This document shows positions 24,920 to 34,760 of a DNA stretch of 64,000 bases, one piece after another (position 1 is the stretch's first letter; every line of letters begins with the position of its first letter). This stretch comes from Acidisphaera sp. L21 (GTDB taxonomy: Bacteria; Pseudomonadota; Alphaproteobacteria; Acetobacterales; Acetobacteraceae), in assembly GCF_009765685.1 (NCBI RefSeq), contig NZ_LMUY01000015.1:160876-224875 (forward strand), written 5' to 3'. The notes under the pieces were generated by a model. The model saw only the letters and a list, made by a program, of their open reading frames with translations. It had not been told where the DNA came from and searched no databases. The position numbers and the translations under genes are program-made.

Positions 24920-26689
24920 ATGCGGCGACTAGGGCGTTTTCTCAGAAATATCGGCTATCTCGCCGCGCCGTATTTCCGCTCGCAGGAGAAATGGTCCGCC
25001 TGGGGCCTGCTGCTGTTCGTGCTGGCCGCCGACTTCGCGCTCGTGCGCATCAACGTCCTGGTCAATCTGAACGGGGGCGCGTGGGTCAACGCGCTTCAGC
25101 AATACGACTCAGTTACGTTCTTTCACCTTCTGCTCAGTTACGAGCCGAGTGAGGACGGCCCCTTCGGCATCATCCCCGGCTTCGTTCCCCTGGTGGTGGT
25201 GGCGCTGCTGATCTGGGTCAATGGCCGCTACATGCGCCAATGGCTGCAGATCCGCATGCGCCGCTGGCTGACGGCGTACTACCAGGACAAATGGCTGGCC
25301 GACCGTGCCTACTACCAAATGCAGTTGCAGCCGGAGACACTGGGCAACGACAACCCCGACCAGCGGATCAGCGAAGACATCGCCGATTTCGTCGAAAGCG
25401 CGCTGGTGCTGGGCTTCGGCCTGCTGACCAACATCGTCTCGCTCGTTTCGTTCCTGCAGATCCTCTACATGCTCTCCTTCCCGGTCAGCGTGTTCGGCTT
25501 CAACATCCCCGCCTATCTGGTGTGGGTCGCCTTCGGCTACTCGGTGATCGGCACCCTGCTGGCCCAACTCATCGGCCGGCCGCTTGTGTCGCTGAACTTC
25601 ATCCGCCAGCGTCTGGAGGCGGATTATCGTTTTGCCCTGGTCCGGCTGCGTGAAAATGCGGAGGGCGTGGCCCTTTATGCCGGGGAGAAGGACGAGGGCC
25701 AGATCCTCAGCCGCCGCTTCACCGCTATCGTTGCCAATTTCCGCAGCATCATGTCGCGCAACTGGCTGGTGAACGCCTTCACCTATTCCTACGGCCAGGT
25801 CGCCGGCATCATTCCGTTCCTGGCGGCCTCACCGCTGTACTTTGCCAAGCAGATCTCGTTCGGCACCCTGTCCCGCGTCGCCGGGGCGTTTGGGGAGGTG
25901 CAGTCCTCCGCCTCTTGGATCGTCGACAACTACATGGTGCTGGCGAACTGGGCCTCCACCGTCGAACGTCTGGCCACTTTCGGCCGCAGCCTGGACGCGA
26001 TGCAGGCGCAGCTCGGCACCGGGATCGCGCAGGTTATCGGCACCGGCAAAACCTTCGAAATCCGCGACCTGCATCTGCAATTGCCGAATCAGGCAACCCT
26101 GCTGGAGCACACGAACCTCACGCTGGCGCCAGGCACCACCACGGTGCTCAGCGGCCGGTCCGGCGGCGGCAAATCCACCCTGTTCCGGGCGATGGCCGGC
26201 ATCTGGCCGTTCGGCAGCGGCACGGTGCAGCGACCGGCGGGCAAGGTGATGTTCCTGCCGCAGAAGGCCTACATCCCGCTGGGTACCCTACGCCGGGCCG
26301 TCGCCTACCCGGCGGCGATCGACGCGTACTCCCAACAGGAGATCGTGGCGGCGCTGGGCGACGCTGGGCTGGGCTTCCTGGCGCCGGAACTGGACGTCGA
26401 CATGGCCTGGGGCCAACGCCTGTCGGGTGGCGAGCAGCAACGCCTGGCCCTGGCCCGCGCCCTGCTGTCCAAACCCGATTGGTTGTTCCTGGACGAGGCC
26501 ACCGCCAACCTGGACCCAGACGGCGAGGCGGACCTCTACCGTTTGTTGCGCGAGCGCCTGCCCGGCACGACGCTGCTTTCCATCGCGCACCGCCCGGACG
26601 TTGTGGCCCAGCACGAAACCCACCTGGTCTTGCAAAAAACCCCGGCAGGCGGCGTGATCACGCACGAGCCGCTGCCTGCGGCCGAATGA
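24920..26689 (+). CDS. SbmA/YddA-like ABC transporter (fused membrane and ATPase domains)
   Basis: A 589-residue inner-membrane ABC protein. The N-terminal membrane domain (about 1-370) belongs to the ABC_membrane_2/SbmA-BacA type and includes WVNALQQYD and the conserved RLRENAEGVALYAGE-like segment. The C-terminal ATPase has Walker A SGRSGGGKST (about 411-420), signature LSGGEQQRLALARAL (about 501) and Walker B LFLDEATANLD. YddA-type full proteins form homodimers; the substrate is unknown, with peptides or vitamins being family precedents. The start ATG 24920 is supported by the family N-terminus rather than by a strong ribosome site. The 261-base upstream gap, shared with the divergent gene at 23642, shows no other gene. 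Confidence 0.88.
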   Translation: MRRLGRFLRNIGYLAAPYFRSQEKWSAWGLLLFVLAADFALVRINVLVNLNGGAWVNALQQYDSVTFFHLLLSYEPSEDGPFGIIPGFVPLVVVALLIWVNGRYMRQWLQIRMRRWLTAYYQDKWLADRAYYQMQLQPETLGNDNPDQRISEDIADFVESALVLGFGLLTNIVSLVSFLQILYMLSFPVSVFGFNIPAYLVWVAFGYSVIGTLLAQLIGRPLVSLNFIRQRLEADYRFALVRLRENAEGVALYAGEKDEGQILSRRFTAIVANFRSIMSRNWLVNAFTYSYGQVAGIIPFLAASPLYFAKQISFGTLSRVAGAFGEVQSSASWIVDNYMVLANWASTVERLATFGRSLDAMQAQLGTGIAQVIGTGKTFEIRDLHLQLPNQATLLEHTNLTLAPGTTTVLSGRSGGGKSTLFRAMAGIWPFGSGTVQRPAGKVMFLPQKAYIPLGTLRRAVAYPAAIDAYSQQEIVAALGDAGLGFLAPELDVDMAWGQRLSGGEQQRLALARALLSKPDWLFLDEATANLDPDGEADLYRLLRERLPGTTLLSIAHRPDVVAQHETHLVLQKTPAGGVITHEPLPAAE

Positions 26690-26706
26690 CGATGGGAGAG
26701 CCCGTG

Positions 26707-27750
26707 ATGATCGACCTACGCAGCGACACCGTAACCCGCCCCACCCCGGCCATGCGGGCGGCCATGGCCGCGGCGGAGGTCGGTGACGACGGCTACGGCG
26801 ACGATCCCAGCGTCAACGCGCTGGAGCGCAAGGCCGCCGACATGCTTGGCAAGGAGGCGGCGCTGCTGCTGCCCACCGGCACCATGGGCAACATCACCGC
26901 CGTCTTCGCCCAAACCGGCCGGGGCGACGAGGTGCTGGTCGAATCCACCGCCCATATCTATCGAACGGAGCAGGGCGGCATGGCCTCGCTCGCCGGTGTG
27001 CCCTACCGCGTGCTGCCCGGCGTGCGCGGTGCCGTTCCGTTCGAGCGGCTGCAATCCGAAATCGCCGGCAGTGGCTACAGCACCCGCCTGCACCCGGCGC
27101 TGCTATGCCTGGAAACCACTCACAACGCCGCTGGCGGCACCGTGCTTCCGCTAGACTATCTGGCAGCCGTGCGTGCTTTGGCGACCGAGCATGGCATCGC
27201 CGTCCACATCGACGGCGCCCGCGTGTTCAACGCCGCCATCGCCCTTGGGGTCCCGGTGGCGGAGATCGCCCAGCACGCCGATACCATCACGTTCTGCCTG
27301 TCGAAGGGCCTCGGTGCGCCAGTCGGGTCTGTGCTCTGCGGGCCAGAGGCGGTGATCCGCCGTGCGCGCCAAACCCGCAAGATGCTAGGCGGCACGATGC
27401 GTCAAAGCGGCGTGCTGGCCGCCGCCGGGCTGGTGGCCTTGGACACGATGGTCGGCCGCCTGGCCGATGATCACCGCCGGGCAAATCACCTGGCCGCGGG
27501 GCTACAGGCAATCCATCCCTCCCTCTGCGAGACCCCGGAAACCAACATCGTCTACGTCGACCTCGCCCCCTCCAGCCTATCCGCCCCGGAATGGTGCCAG
27601 CGCCTGGGCACCGCCGGGATCACGTGCAAACCCTATAGTGCCACCCAGGTCCGACTTCTGACCCACGCCGACATCTCCGACGCCGACATCGAAGCCGCAC
27701 TCGCAGCCTTCCAATCGATCTGGCCCGCAAAGCAATCCCGCGCCGCCTAA
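26707..27750 (+). CDS. ltaE: Low-specificity L-threonine aldolase
   Basis: A 347-residue PLP enzyme cleaving L-threonine or L-allo-threonine to glycine and acetaldehyde. The N-terminus MIDLRSDTVTRPTPAMRAAM and GDDGYGDDPSVNALE are diagnostic of LtaE-type aldolases; the Schiff-base lysine lies in CLSKGLGAPVGS. The ATG at 26707 has GGGAGA 7 bases upstream. An in-frame ATG at 26686 overlapping the ABC gene stop is possible but adds seven unusual residues. It is probably co-transcribed with the ABC transporter gene. The reaction supplies glycine, though a link to other loci here is not shown. Confidence 0.92.
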   Translation: MIDLRSDTVTRPTPAMRAAMAAAEVGDDGYGDDPSVNALERKAADMLGKEAALLLPTGTMGNITAVFAQTGRGDEVLVESTAHIYRTEQGGMASLAGVPYRVLPGVRGAVPFERLQSEIAGSGYSTRLHPALLCLETTHNAAGGTVLPLDYLAAVRALATEHGIAVHIDGARVFNAAIALGVPVAEIAQHADTITFCLSKGLGAPVGSVLCGPEAVIRRARQTRKMLGGTMRQSGVLAAAGLVALDTMVGRLADDHRRANHLAAGLQAIHPSLCETPETNIVYVDLAPSSLSAPEWCQRLGTAGITCKPYSATQVRLLTHADISDADIEAALAAFQSIWPAKQSRAA

Positions 27751-27783
27751 CGTAGGGTGGGCGATCGGCCCACCCCCCATCGC

Positions 27784-29688
27784 TCAAAACTCCTCCCAAC
27801 TCTCCGCCTTGGCAACCACGCGCTTCGGTGCATCAACCCGACCACGCAGCATCGGCACCACCTGTGCCTTTCGCGCCCCGTCTTGCGTCACCTCAACAAC
27901 CCGAAACTTTGCCGTCAGCTCCTCCAGCCGCAGCGTGTCCTGCGCGAGCGAGTGGCTGGCCGCCGTGCTCTGCTCCACCATCGCGGCGTTCTGCTGGGTT
28001 ACCTGGTCCATCTGGTTGATCGCTGTATTCACCTGCGCCAGCCCGCTCGCCTGCTCGTGCGCGCTGGCCGCAATTTCCGCGACGACGCCGTCGATCTCCG
28101 CCACCTGGCCGACGATCCGCGCCAACGATCGGCCGGTTTCGCCCACCAGCGCGACCCCGCGATCCACCTGTTGCGACGACGTGGAGATCAGCGCCTTGAT
28201 CTCCTTCGCGGACTCCGCACTGCGTTGCGCCAGGGCGCGAACCTCGCTGGCGACCACGGCAAACCCCCGCCCGGCATCCCCCGCGCGCGCTGCCTCGACC
28301 CCCGCATTCAAGGCCAGCAGATTGGTCTGGAACGCGATCTCGTCGATTATCCCGATAATCTGGCTAATCTGCCGTGCGGAGGTCTCGATGGCGCCCATCG
28401 CGCTCACCGCGTCCCCTACGACCTTTCCCGAATGTTCTGCATCCGCCTTCGCGGTGGACACCACGCCGCGCGCCTTCTCCGCCCCCTCGGCGGTTTTGCG
28501 CACTGTGGCGGTGATCTGGTCCAGCGCCGCCGCGGTCTCCTCCAGGCTCGCTGCCTGCTGCTCGGTCCGGCGGGACAGATCGTCCGCCGCCTGGGTGATC
28601 TCCCCGGTGCCCGAGCGCAGCCCGGCAGTGTTCTCGATGATGACGGCCAGCGTGGACTGCAACTGCGCCACCGCAGCGTTGAAATCGCGGCGCAGGCTTT
28701 CGTACTCCGCCGCGAACGGGTCGGACAGCCGCACCGTCAGGTCGCCATGCGACAGCCGGGTCAGCCCGGTGGCCAGGCCGTCCACCACGGACGTCTGGCG
28801 TGCCTCTGCCTCCGCCCGCTCGGCCTCTGCCCGGTGGCGCTCCACCTCCGCCTCGGCACGGTGGGTGACAGCGATCTGTTCCAGATCGGCGGCGCGGATC
28901 ATCGACTCCTTGAACACCTGCACCGCGGCCGCCATCGCGCCGATTTCATCCCGCCGCGCCGTGTCGCTGATGGCGGTGGCGGTATCGCCCTCCGCCAACT
29001 GCACCATGCTGCGCGACAACCGCCCCAGCCCGCCCGCGACCGAGCGCTGGATGAGCAGGCTGAACCCACCGACCAGCAGCAGCACCGCAGCCACGGCAGC
29101 GCCGAATATCGCGCCCATCCGCCACATCGCGCGATCCACATCGTCCACATAGATGCCGGAGATGGCGAACACCGCGCCGCCCGGCGCCAGCGCCTGGGCA
29201 TAGGTCAGCTTCGGCTCAGGGATTTTGGAGCCGGGTCGGTTCGTCTTGTACCAGTAATACCCATGGCCCTTGTCGCGAGCGATGTCGCGACCGGATTCGA
29301 CGATGGGAACGCCGTCCGGGTCCTTGTGCCCGAACCGCTGGCCTCCAACGCGCTCCGGCTCGGATGGGGCGGCGATCTGGATGCCGGTGTCGGTGTAGAT
29401 GTTGACGTAGTTGTCGCCGTCGTAGCGCAGCGCGTTGGTCACCTCGACCAGCTTGGCCCGCGCGGCATCGTTCGTCAGTGTGCCAGCGGCGACCTGCTTG
29501 TTCAGCGTCGTGGCCCAGCCCGCAACCATCTCGACAGCATTGCGGATCTTGACCCGGCGGTCATCCATCATCTGCTCGCGAACCACCCACAGCGACAGGC
29601 AACCCACCGCCACGATCGCGAGTGCCGTTACCGCGATATTGGCGCTCAACTTCGTGCCAACGCGTTTGTTGTTCAGCCAGCCTATCAT
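27784..29688 (-). CDS. Methyl-accepting chemotaxis protein with single-cache sensor
   Basis: A 634-residue chemoreceptor: TM1 (about 14-35), a periplasmic sCache_2-like sensor (about 40-185), TM2 (about 190-213), HAMP region, a second HAMP-like/Glu-Ala-rich linker (to about 385), then the signalling domain with hairpin tip [20 protein letters not shown]. The protein ends in ESWEEF, a W-x-x-F pentapeptide like the CheR/CheB-tethering NWETF tails of high-abundance receptors. The start ATG at 29688 has GAGGG 6 bases upstream; a longer frame to 29820 lacks a ribosome site. Its ligand is unknown; sCache receptors often bind small carboxylates. Confidence 0.92.
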   Translation of the reverse strand: MIGWLNNKRVGTKLSANIAVTALAIVAVGCLSLWVVREQMMDDRRVKIRNAVEMVAGWATTLNKQVAAGTLTNDAARAKLVEVTNALRYDGDNYVNIYTDTGIQIAAPSEPERVGGQRFGHKDPDGVPIVESGRDIARDKGHGYYWYKTNRPGSKIPEPKLTYAQALAPGGAVFAISGIYVDDVDRAMWRMGAIFGAAVAAVLLLVGGFSLLIQRSVAGGLGRLSRSMVQLAEGDTATAISDTARRDEIGAMAAAVQVFKESMIRAADLEQIAVTHRAEAEVERHRAEAERAEAEARQTSVVDGLATGLTRLSHGDLTVRLSDPFAAEYESLRRDFNAAVAQLQSTLAVIIENTAGLRSGTGEITQAADDLSRRTEQQAASLEETAAALDQITATVRKTAEGAEKARGVVSTAKADAEHSGKVVGDAVSAMGAIETSARQISQIIGIIDEIAFQTNLLALNAGVEAARAGDAGRGFAVVASEVRALAQRSAESAKEIKALISTSSQQVDRGVALVGETGRSLARIVGQVAEIDGVVAEIAASAHEQASGLAQVNTAINQMDQVTQQNAAMVEQSTAASHSLAQDTLRLEELTAKFRVVEVTQDGARKAQVVPMLRGRVDAPKRVVAKAESWEEF

Positions 29689-29834
29689 GCAGCCCTCACT
29701 GGAGTCGGAGGACTGTCCCATAGGAGGATTAATTAAGGTTGACGGCCCCAATTTGGCGAAGTGCCGGGTTTCACAGCCGGGCAATCTCGTCGATGCTATC
29801 GCCCGACTATGCCGCACCATGAGGGAGATGAGGC

Positions 29835-30257
29835 TTGATCCGCAGAGCGACCGAGGATGACATCCCCCGTATCAACCAGATCCGGAACTCCGTCACCGAG
29901 AACCGCCTGTCCAGCCCATCGCTCGTGACACCCACCCAACTCCGCTGGTTCATCGACAACCCGGGGATCTATCTGTGGCTGGAAGCGGGGACGATCCTCG
30001 GCTTCTCCGCTGCCGATCCGCGGGACGGCAGCATCTGGGCCCTGTTCATGGACCCGGCGCATCAGGGCCGCGGCATCGCCCGCACCCTATTCGCCCGCGC
30101 CTGCCTTGTGCTCAAGGAGACGGGGCACAAGCGCATCTGGCTGATGACCCAGCCCGGCACCCGGGCCGAGCGGTTCTATCTGGCCGCCGGTTGGGAGCGC
30201 GCCGGCATGAAGAACGGCCAGGTGCTGTTCGAGGCGGACATCGGCCGCGTCACCTAG
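29835..30257 (+). CDS. GNAT-family N-acetyltransferase
   Basis: A 140-residue GCN5-related acetyltransferase. The acetyl-CoA-binding motif A appears as [18 protein letters not shown] (Q/R-x-x-G-x-G/A), preceded by the beta-4 strand IWALF and followed by the [19 protein letters not shown] motif B that ends most GNATs. The start is TTG at 29835 (reading MIRRATEDD), with GATGAGG just upstream. It is divergent from the chemoreceptor. The acceptor amine is not identifiable. The following aminotransferase gene starts 26 bases later and may be co-transcribed. Confidence 0.88.
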   Translation: MIRRATEDDIPRINQIRNSVTENRLSSPSLVTPTQLRWFIDNPGIYLWLEAGTILGFSAADPRDGSIWALFMDPAHQGRGIARTLFARACLVLKETGHKRIWLMTQPGTRAERFYLAAGWERAGMKNGQVLFEADIGRVT

Positions 30258-30283
30258 GCTGCCCTCATGCTATGCAGGCCGCC

Positions 30284-31510
30284 ATGACGATCCCCAATCG
30301 CGACATCTCCACGCGCCGCCCGGACCTTGCCCGCTGGCTCGGCTCCACCAACGACATCACCCAGCAATTCCTCGCCTTCGGTGGCCGGCCGGACGTCGTG
30401 AGCCTCGCCGGTGGCCTCCCCGCGGCCGAACTATACCCGATCGCCGCGATCCAGGCCGCCACCGAACGCGCCTTGACCCGGCATGGCACCGCAGCCCTGG
30501 AATATGGCGCGGTCGCCGGGCTGCAGGATCTGCGCGAGCACCTCGCGGCTCGCATTTCCCAGGAAACCGGCGGCCAATTCACCGCAGAAAACGTGCTGGT
30601 CACCACTGGGTCCCTGCAAGGCCTATCCCTGGTCGGCACGGTGCTGTTGGACGAGGGCGATCTGGTCGTGGCGCAATCCCCGACCTATCTGGGCGCGCTG
30701 GACGCCTGGCGCCCCCGCCAACCGACCTATGCCAAGCTGGACTGGACCCTACCGGACCCGATACCCGACGATCCATTCCGCCGCGCCAAATTCGTCTACA
30801 CCGTGCCCAACTACTCGAACCCCACCGGCATCCTCGTCTCCCAGGAAAGCCGGGCCGCGCTGCTGGACAAGGTGGTCGAAACCGGCACTTGGCTGGTGGA
30901 GGACGACCCCTACCAAACCATCGCCCTGGACGAGCCGCCCGGCCGCAGCATCCTGGCGCTCTGCGCGGCCCGGGCGCGCGGCCCCTATGCCGGCCCGGTG
31001 ATCTATCTCGGCACCGTGTCCAAAAGCCTGGTTCCCGGCCTGCGCTGCGGCTGGGTAATCGCCGAGCCCGGCATGATCCAGGCCCTGGCCCTCGCCAAAC
31101 AAGCCTCCGACATGAGCAGCAGCATGCTCACCCAGGCGATCACCCTGGCGCTGCTGGAAGACGGGTTCGACCGCACCCACGCGCAAACCACCACCGCCAC
31201 CTACCGCGAACGCCGCGACGTCCTATGCGACGAAGCGGCACTGCGCCTGGCCGAATGGTTCGAGTGGGACAAGCCCGTCGGTGGCATGTTCCTGTGGATG
31301 CGCGCCCGCAACAACGCCATCGACACCGACGAACTCTACCGCTTCGCCGTGGAGAAGAAGGTCGCCTTCGTCCCCAGCAGCGTGTTCGATTTCGACGGGC
31401 AGGACCGCTTCGCCATGCGGCTGAACTTCACCCGCAGCCACCCGGACCTGATCCGCGAAGGCGTGCGCCGGCTGGAAGCCGCGGTCCTGAAATACCTCGC
31501 CGCCCGTTAG
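30284..31510 (+). CDS. Class I/II PLP aminotransferase (2-aminoadipate/MocR-related fold, no HTH)
   Basis: A 408-residue fold-type I aminotransferase. VVSLAGGLPAAELYP, ALEYGAVAGLQDLREHLA, PNYSNPTG and the PLP-lysine Lys247 in GTVSKSLVPGLRCGW match the 2-aminoadipate/aromatic/branched-chain transaminases related to MocR regulators, but no DNA-binding domain is present. The ATG at 30284 has AGG five bases upstream; an in-frame ATG 12 bases earlier is possible. It is convergent with ilvE, with a single base between the two genes. Amino-donor specificity cannot be read from the sequence. Confidence 0.88.
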   Translation: MTIPNRDISTRRPDLARWLGSTNDITQQFLAFGGRPDVVSLAGGLPAAELYPIAAIQAATERALTRHGTAALEYGAVAGLQDLREHLAARISQETGGQFTAENVLVTTGSLQGLSLVGTVLLDEGDLVVAQSPTYLGALDAWRPRQPTYAKLDWTLPDPIPDDPFRRAKFVYTVPNYSNPTGILVSQESRAALLDKVVETGTWLVEDDPYQTIALDEPPGRSILALCAARARGPYAGPVIYLGTVSKSLVPGLRCGWVIAEPGMIQALALAKQASDMSSSMLTQAITLALLEDGFDRTHAQTTTATYRERRDVLCDEAALRLAEWFEWDKPVGGMFLWMRARNNAIDTDELYRFAVEKKVAFVPSSVFDFDGQDRFAMRLNFTRSHPDLIREGVRRLEAAVLKYLAAR

Positions 31511-31511
31511 G

Positions 31512-32435
31512 CTAGCCCGGGTTCCAAACCGGCGTCAGCCACTCCGCATGGTCGTTGGTTTCGCCCCGCACCAGCGCGAAATACCGTTCCTGCAGCCGCC
31601 GCGTGATCGGCCCCGGCTTCGCATCGCCCACGGGCAGGCGGTCGACCGTGAGGATCGGCTGCACTTCCTGGCCGGAGCCGCAGAAGAACGCCTCATCCGC
31701 GGCATACAACTCCGTCCGATCGATCTCCCGCTCATCCGTGGGCGCCGTTGCGATCTCACCCAATAACTCGATCACCGTGGCGCGCGTCACGCTCTCCAAG
31801 ATCGAACTGGTGATGCTCGGCGTAATCGGCCGTCCGTTGCGCACCATGAAGAAGCAGGACCCCGGCGATTCCGCCACATGCCCCCGATTGGTCAGCAGCA
31901 GGACATTGTCGTAGCCGTCCAACTTGCCCTGCATACCGGCCAGTCGGCCGTTCACGTAGTTCGCCGTCGCCTTCACCCGCGCCGGCATGCTGGTGTCCGG
32001 GATGCGCTGCCAGGACGACACGCCCACATTCACGCCATTCTGCACCGCCGGGTTGCTGGGGCGGGGCAGGGCGGCGACCATCCAGCCGATCGGCCCGGGG
32101 GACTGCATCTCCCCATCGCCATCCACCCACACCATCGGCCGGATATGCACATCCTCCCGCAACGCGTTGGCGCGCACGACGGCGAGGATCTGCGCCTCCA
32201 CCATCTCGCTGGTCAGGCTGTGCTCGTATCGCATGACGCGCATCGAGTATTGCAGCCGATCCAGATGCTCCTTCAGGCGGAACAGGAACATTTCGCCCTT
32301 GCGTTCGTTCCAGTAGCCGCGAATGCCCTCGAAGACGCCGGCGCCATACTTCACGCCCGGCGCCAGCACGTGCACCTTGGCATCGGCGTAGGGGACGATT
32401 TCGCCGTTGAACGAGAGATAGCGGGGCTGGGCCAT
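31512..32435 (-). CDS. ilvE: Branched-chain amino acid aminotransferase
   Basis: A 307-residue fold-type IV PLP enzyme that interconverts Val, Leu and Ile with their 2-oxo acids. GVKYGAGVFEGIRGY at the N-terminus, Lys155 in ARVKATANYVNG (Schiff base) and AADEAFFCGSGQEVQPI near the C-terminus are characteristic of IlvE. The start ATG 32435 gives the family-standard MAQPRYLSFNGE. It is divergent from aapJ across 116 bases. The position beside an amino acid importer fits amino acid metabolism, but the pair are separate transcription units. Confidence 0.92.
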   Translation of the reverse strand: MAQPRYLSFNGEIVPYADAKVHVLAPGVKYGAGVFEGIRGYWNERKGEMFLFRLKEHLDRLQYSMRVMRYEHSLTSEMVEAQILAVVRANALREDVHIRPMVWVDGDGEMQSPGPIGWMVAALPRPSNPAVQNGVNVGVSSWQRIPDTSMPARVKATANYVNGRLAGMQGKLDGYDNVLLLTNRGHVAESPGSCFFMVRNGRPITPSITSSILESVTRATVIELLGEIATAPTDEREIDRTELYAADEAFFCGSGQEVQPILTVDRLPVGDAKPGPITRRLQERYFALVRGETNDHAEWLTPVWNPG

Positions 32436-32551
32436 GGCACGCGACTTCCCTGTTGCTTCGCCACTACCGTGCAAGCGCCGTTCCAGTAAGATGGCGCGCG
32501 CCTTGCATCGCTCTGGGCATCGTTTTGGGCACAAGATAGGGGAATTTGCAG

Positions 32552-33565
32552 ATGCGCCTTGCCGCGTTACTGATCATGCTGGCGTTGGGTCTTGTGCCGA
32601 CGCTCAGCCACGCCGCCTCGACATTGGACACCGTAAAGGCGCGGGGCGTGCTCCGCTGCGGCACCGAAAACGACACCCCCGGCTCCGGCGCGCCGGACAG
32701 CAATGGCGTGTTGCAGGGCATCGACATCGAATACTGCCGCGCCATCGCCGCCGCCGTGTTCGGCGATGCGTCAAAGGTGACGTTCATCCACACCTCCACG
32801 CTCAACCGCTTCAGCGTGCTGCAATCCGGCGATGTCGACGTGCTGATCCGCGAAACCACGCTGCTATTCAGCCGCGACACGCAGATCGGCCTGATCTTCG
32901 CCAACACCATCATGTACGACGCCCAGGGCGCGCTGGTTGCGGCCAAGACCGGGGCTAAATCACTCGCCGATCTGGACGGCGCCAGCATCTGCGTGTTCCC
33001 CGGCTCCAACTCCGAACTGAACATCGCCGACTACTTCCAGTCGCACGGGCTGAAATACACCCCGATCTCGATCGACAACGCCGACGCCTTGCGCCGCAGC
33101 TTTTTCGAAGGGCGCTGCGACGTGTTCACCGGCGACCGGTTGATGCTGTCGTCCAATCGCTCGATCGCGAAGACCCCTACGGATTACGTGGTGCTGCCCG
33201 ATCTGCTGGCGAAATCCCCGCTGGGCCCAATGGTGCGCCAGGGTGACGACCAGTGGCTGAACATCGTGAAATGGGTCGTCAACGTCACCTTCCTGGCCGA
33301 GGAAAAGAAGATCACCAAGGCCAATGTCGACTCCGCCCGCACCAGCACCGACCCGGAGGTGAAGCGTATGCTGGGCGGCACGCCGGGCATGTCCAAGCAA
33401 TTGGGCCTGAACGACGATTGGGCGTATCAGGTCATCAAGCAGATCGGCAATTACGCCGAGATCTACGACCGCACCCTGGGCGACGGCTCCAGCCTGAAAC
33501 TCCCGCGCGGCCTGAACAAATTGTGGAGCGACGGCGGCCTGCTCTACTCGCCGCCCTTCCTGTAG
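32552..33565 (+). CDS. aapJ: General L-amino acid ABC transporter, periplasmic binding protein
   Basis: A 337-residue periplasmic solute-binding protein with a clear signal peptide (MRLAALLIMLALGLVP, cleavage after SHAA). VKARGVLRCGTENDTPG and DVLIRETTLLFSRDTQIGL are typical of AapJ/BztA binding proteins of alphaproteobacteria, as is the ending QIGNYAEIYDRTLG. The start ATG has GGGG 9 bases upstream. It heads an operon with aapQ and aapM and delivers L-amino acids to that permease pair. Confidence 0.93.
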   Translation: MRLAALLIMLALGLVPTLSHAASTLDTVKARGVLRCGTENDTPGSGAPDSNGVLQGIDIEYCRAIAAAVFGDASKVTFIHTSTLNRFSVLQSGDVDVLIRETTLLFSRDTQIGLIFANTIMYDAQGALVAAKTGAKSLADLDGASICVFPGSNSELNIADYFQSHGLKYTPISIDNADALRRSFFEGRCDVFTGDRLMLSSNRSIAKTPTDYVVLPDLLAKSPLGPMVRQGDDQWLNIVKWVVNVTFLAEEKKITKANVDSARTSTDPEVKRMLGGTPGMSKQLGLNDDWAYQVIKQIGNYAEIYDRTLGDGSSLKLPRGLNKLWSDGGLLYSPPFL

Positions 33566-33584
33566 GCCCGGGGCGACCCGGCGC

Positions 33585-34760
33585 GTGGCATCCATCGCCC
33601 TAACCGTTGCAACCTGTCTGCCGCCGGGTTGGGGGCGATGGGTGGCGAACCGGCGAACCCAAGCGATCCTGGCGCAGGTGCTGGGCGCGGTGGCGCTGGT
33701 CGCCATCGCAATTTTGCTGACGACGACGCTGATCGGCAATCTCGCGCGCCTAAACCTGACCACGGGGTTTGAATTCCTCTGGCGCCCGGCGGGCATGAAG
33801 ATCGGTGAGTCCGTCTTCCCCCTGGCGCCGTCGGATAGCTTCGCATGGGCGGTCGTCGCCGCCATACTCAACACCATCCGCGTCGCGGTCGCCGGCATCG
33901 TACTGGCCACGATCATCGGCACCGCGATCGGCATCATGCGGCTCAGCAGCAACCCGCTGCTGCGCGGCGTCACCACCGTGTATGTCGAAGTGTTCCGCAA
34001 CACGCCGCTGCTGCTGCAAATCCTGTTCTGGTCCGCCATCCTGCTGAAGCTGCCAGCGATCCGCCAAGCGATCAGCCTCGGCGACTGGGCGTTTCTCAGC
34101 CAGCGCGGCCTGCAACTGCCCAGCCTGATGCTCCATGCCGGTGTGGCGCTATGGCCCGGCGCCATCGCCGCCATCCTGTGCGGAATCGCAGCCTTCCTGC
34201 TGGCCCGGCGTCGCAACCGCGCCGCCGCGATCGCACTGGGCGTCCTGGCCGCCATCCTCGCGCTGCTGGTCGTCTGGAGCGCCCAAGGCGCCGTGGGCGT
34301 CGAGCGCCCCGTGCGCAAACTCTTCGGCTTCACCGGCGGCTTCACGCTCACCCCCGAATTCTGCGCCCTACTGGCGGGGTTGACCGCCTACACCGCCGCC
34401 TTCATTGCCGAGATCGTGCGCGGCGGCATCCTCGCCATCCCGAGCGGCCAGTGGGAGGCCGCGCGCAGCCTTGGCCTACGCAACGGCGCCATCCTGCGGC
34501 ACATCGTGTTGCCGCAGGCGCTGCGCGTCATCCTGCCGGCGATGACCAGCCAGTATGTCGGCCTGGTCAAGAATTCCAGCCTTGCCGTCGCGATCGGCTA
34601 TCCGGATCTGTTCTGGGCCATCTCCACCGCCATCAACGTCACCGGCCATGCAGTGGAAGGCGTGGCGCTGATGATGGTCTGCTACCTCGTCCTCACGCTC
34701 GGCACATCGGGTGCGATGAACACCTGGTACAGCCGCATGATCCGCCGCGGCGCCCGATGA
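33585..34760 (+). CDS. aapQ: General L-amino acid ABC transporter permease AapQ
   Basis: A 391-residue inner-membrane permease of the His/Glu/Gln/Arg family. The N-terminal transmembrane segment, the extended loop and the AapQ-like long insertion (about 165-245, itself hydrophobic) precede the EAA motif region RGGILAIPSGQWEAARSLGL that docks the ATPase. The start is GTG at 33585, 19 bases after aapJ. Its stop overlaps the aapM start (ATGA). It forms a heterodimer with AapM. Confidence 0.92.
   Translation: MASIALTVATCLPPGWGRWVANRRTQAILAQVLGAVALVAIAILLTTTLIGNLARLNLTTGFEFLWRPAGMKIGESVFPLAPSDSFAWAVVAAILNTIRVAVAGIVLATIIGTAIGIMRLSSNPLLRGVTTVYVEVFRNTPLLLQILFWSAILLKLPAIRQAISLGDWAFLSQRGLQLPSLMLHAGVALWPGAIAAILCGIAAFLLARRRNRAAAIALGVLAAILALLVVWSAQGAVGVERPVRKLFGFTGGFTLTPEFCALLAGLTAYTAAFIAEIVRGGILAIPSGQWEAARSLGLRNGAILRHIVLPQALRVILPAMTSQYVGLVKNSSLAVAIGYPDLFWAISTAINVTGHAVEGVALMMVCYLVLTLGTSGAMNTWYSRMIRRGAR

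Noticed and set aside
29715-29745. AT-rich TTAATTAA patch between the chemoreceptor and GNAT genes as a flagellar-type promoter.
   Set aside because: I could not find a convincing -35/-10 or sigma-28 pair at proper spacing on either strand.
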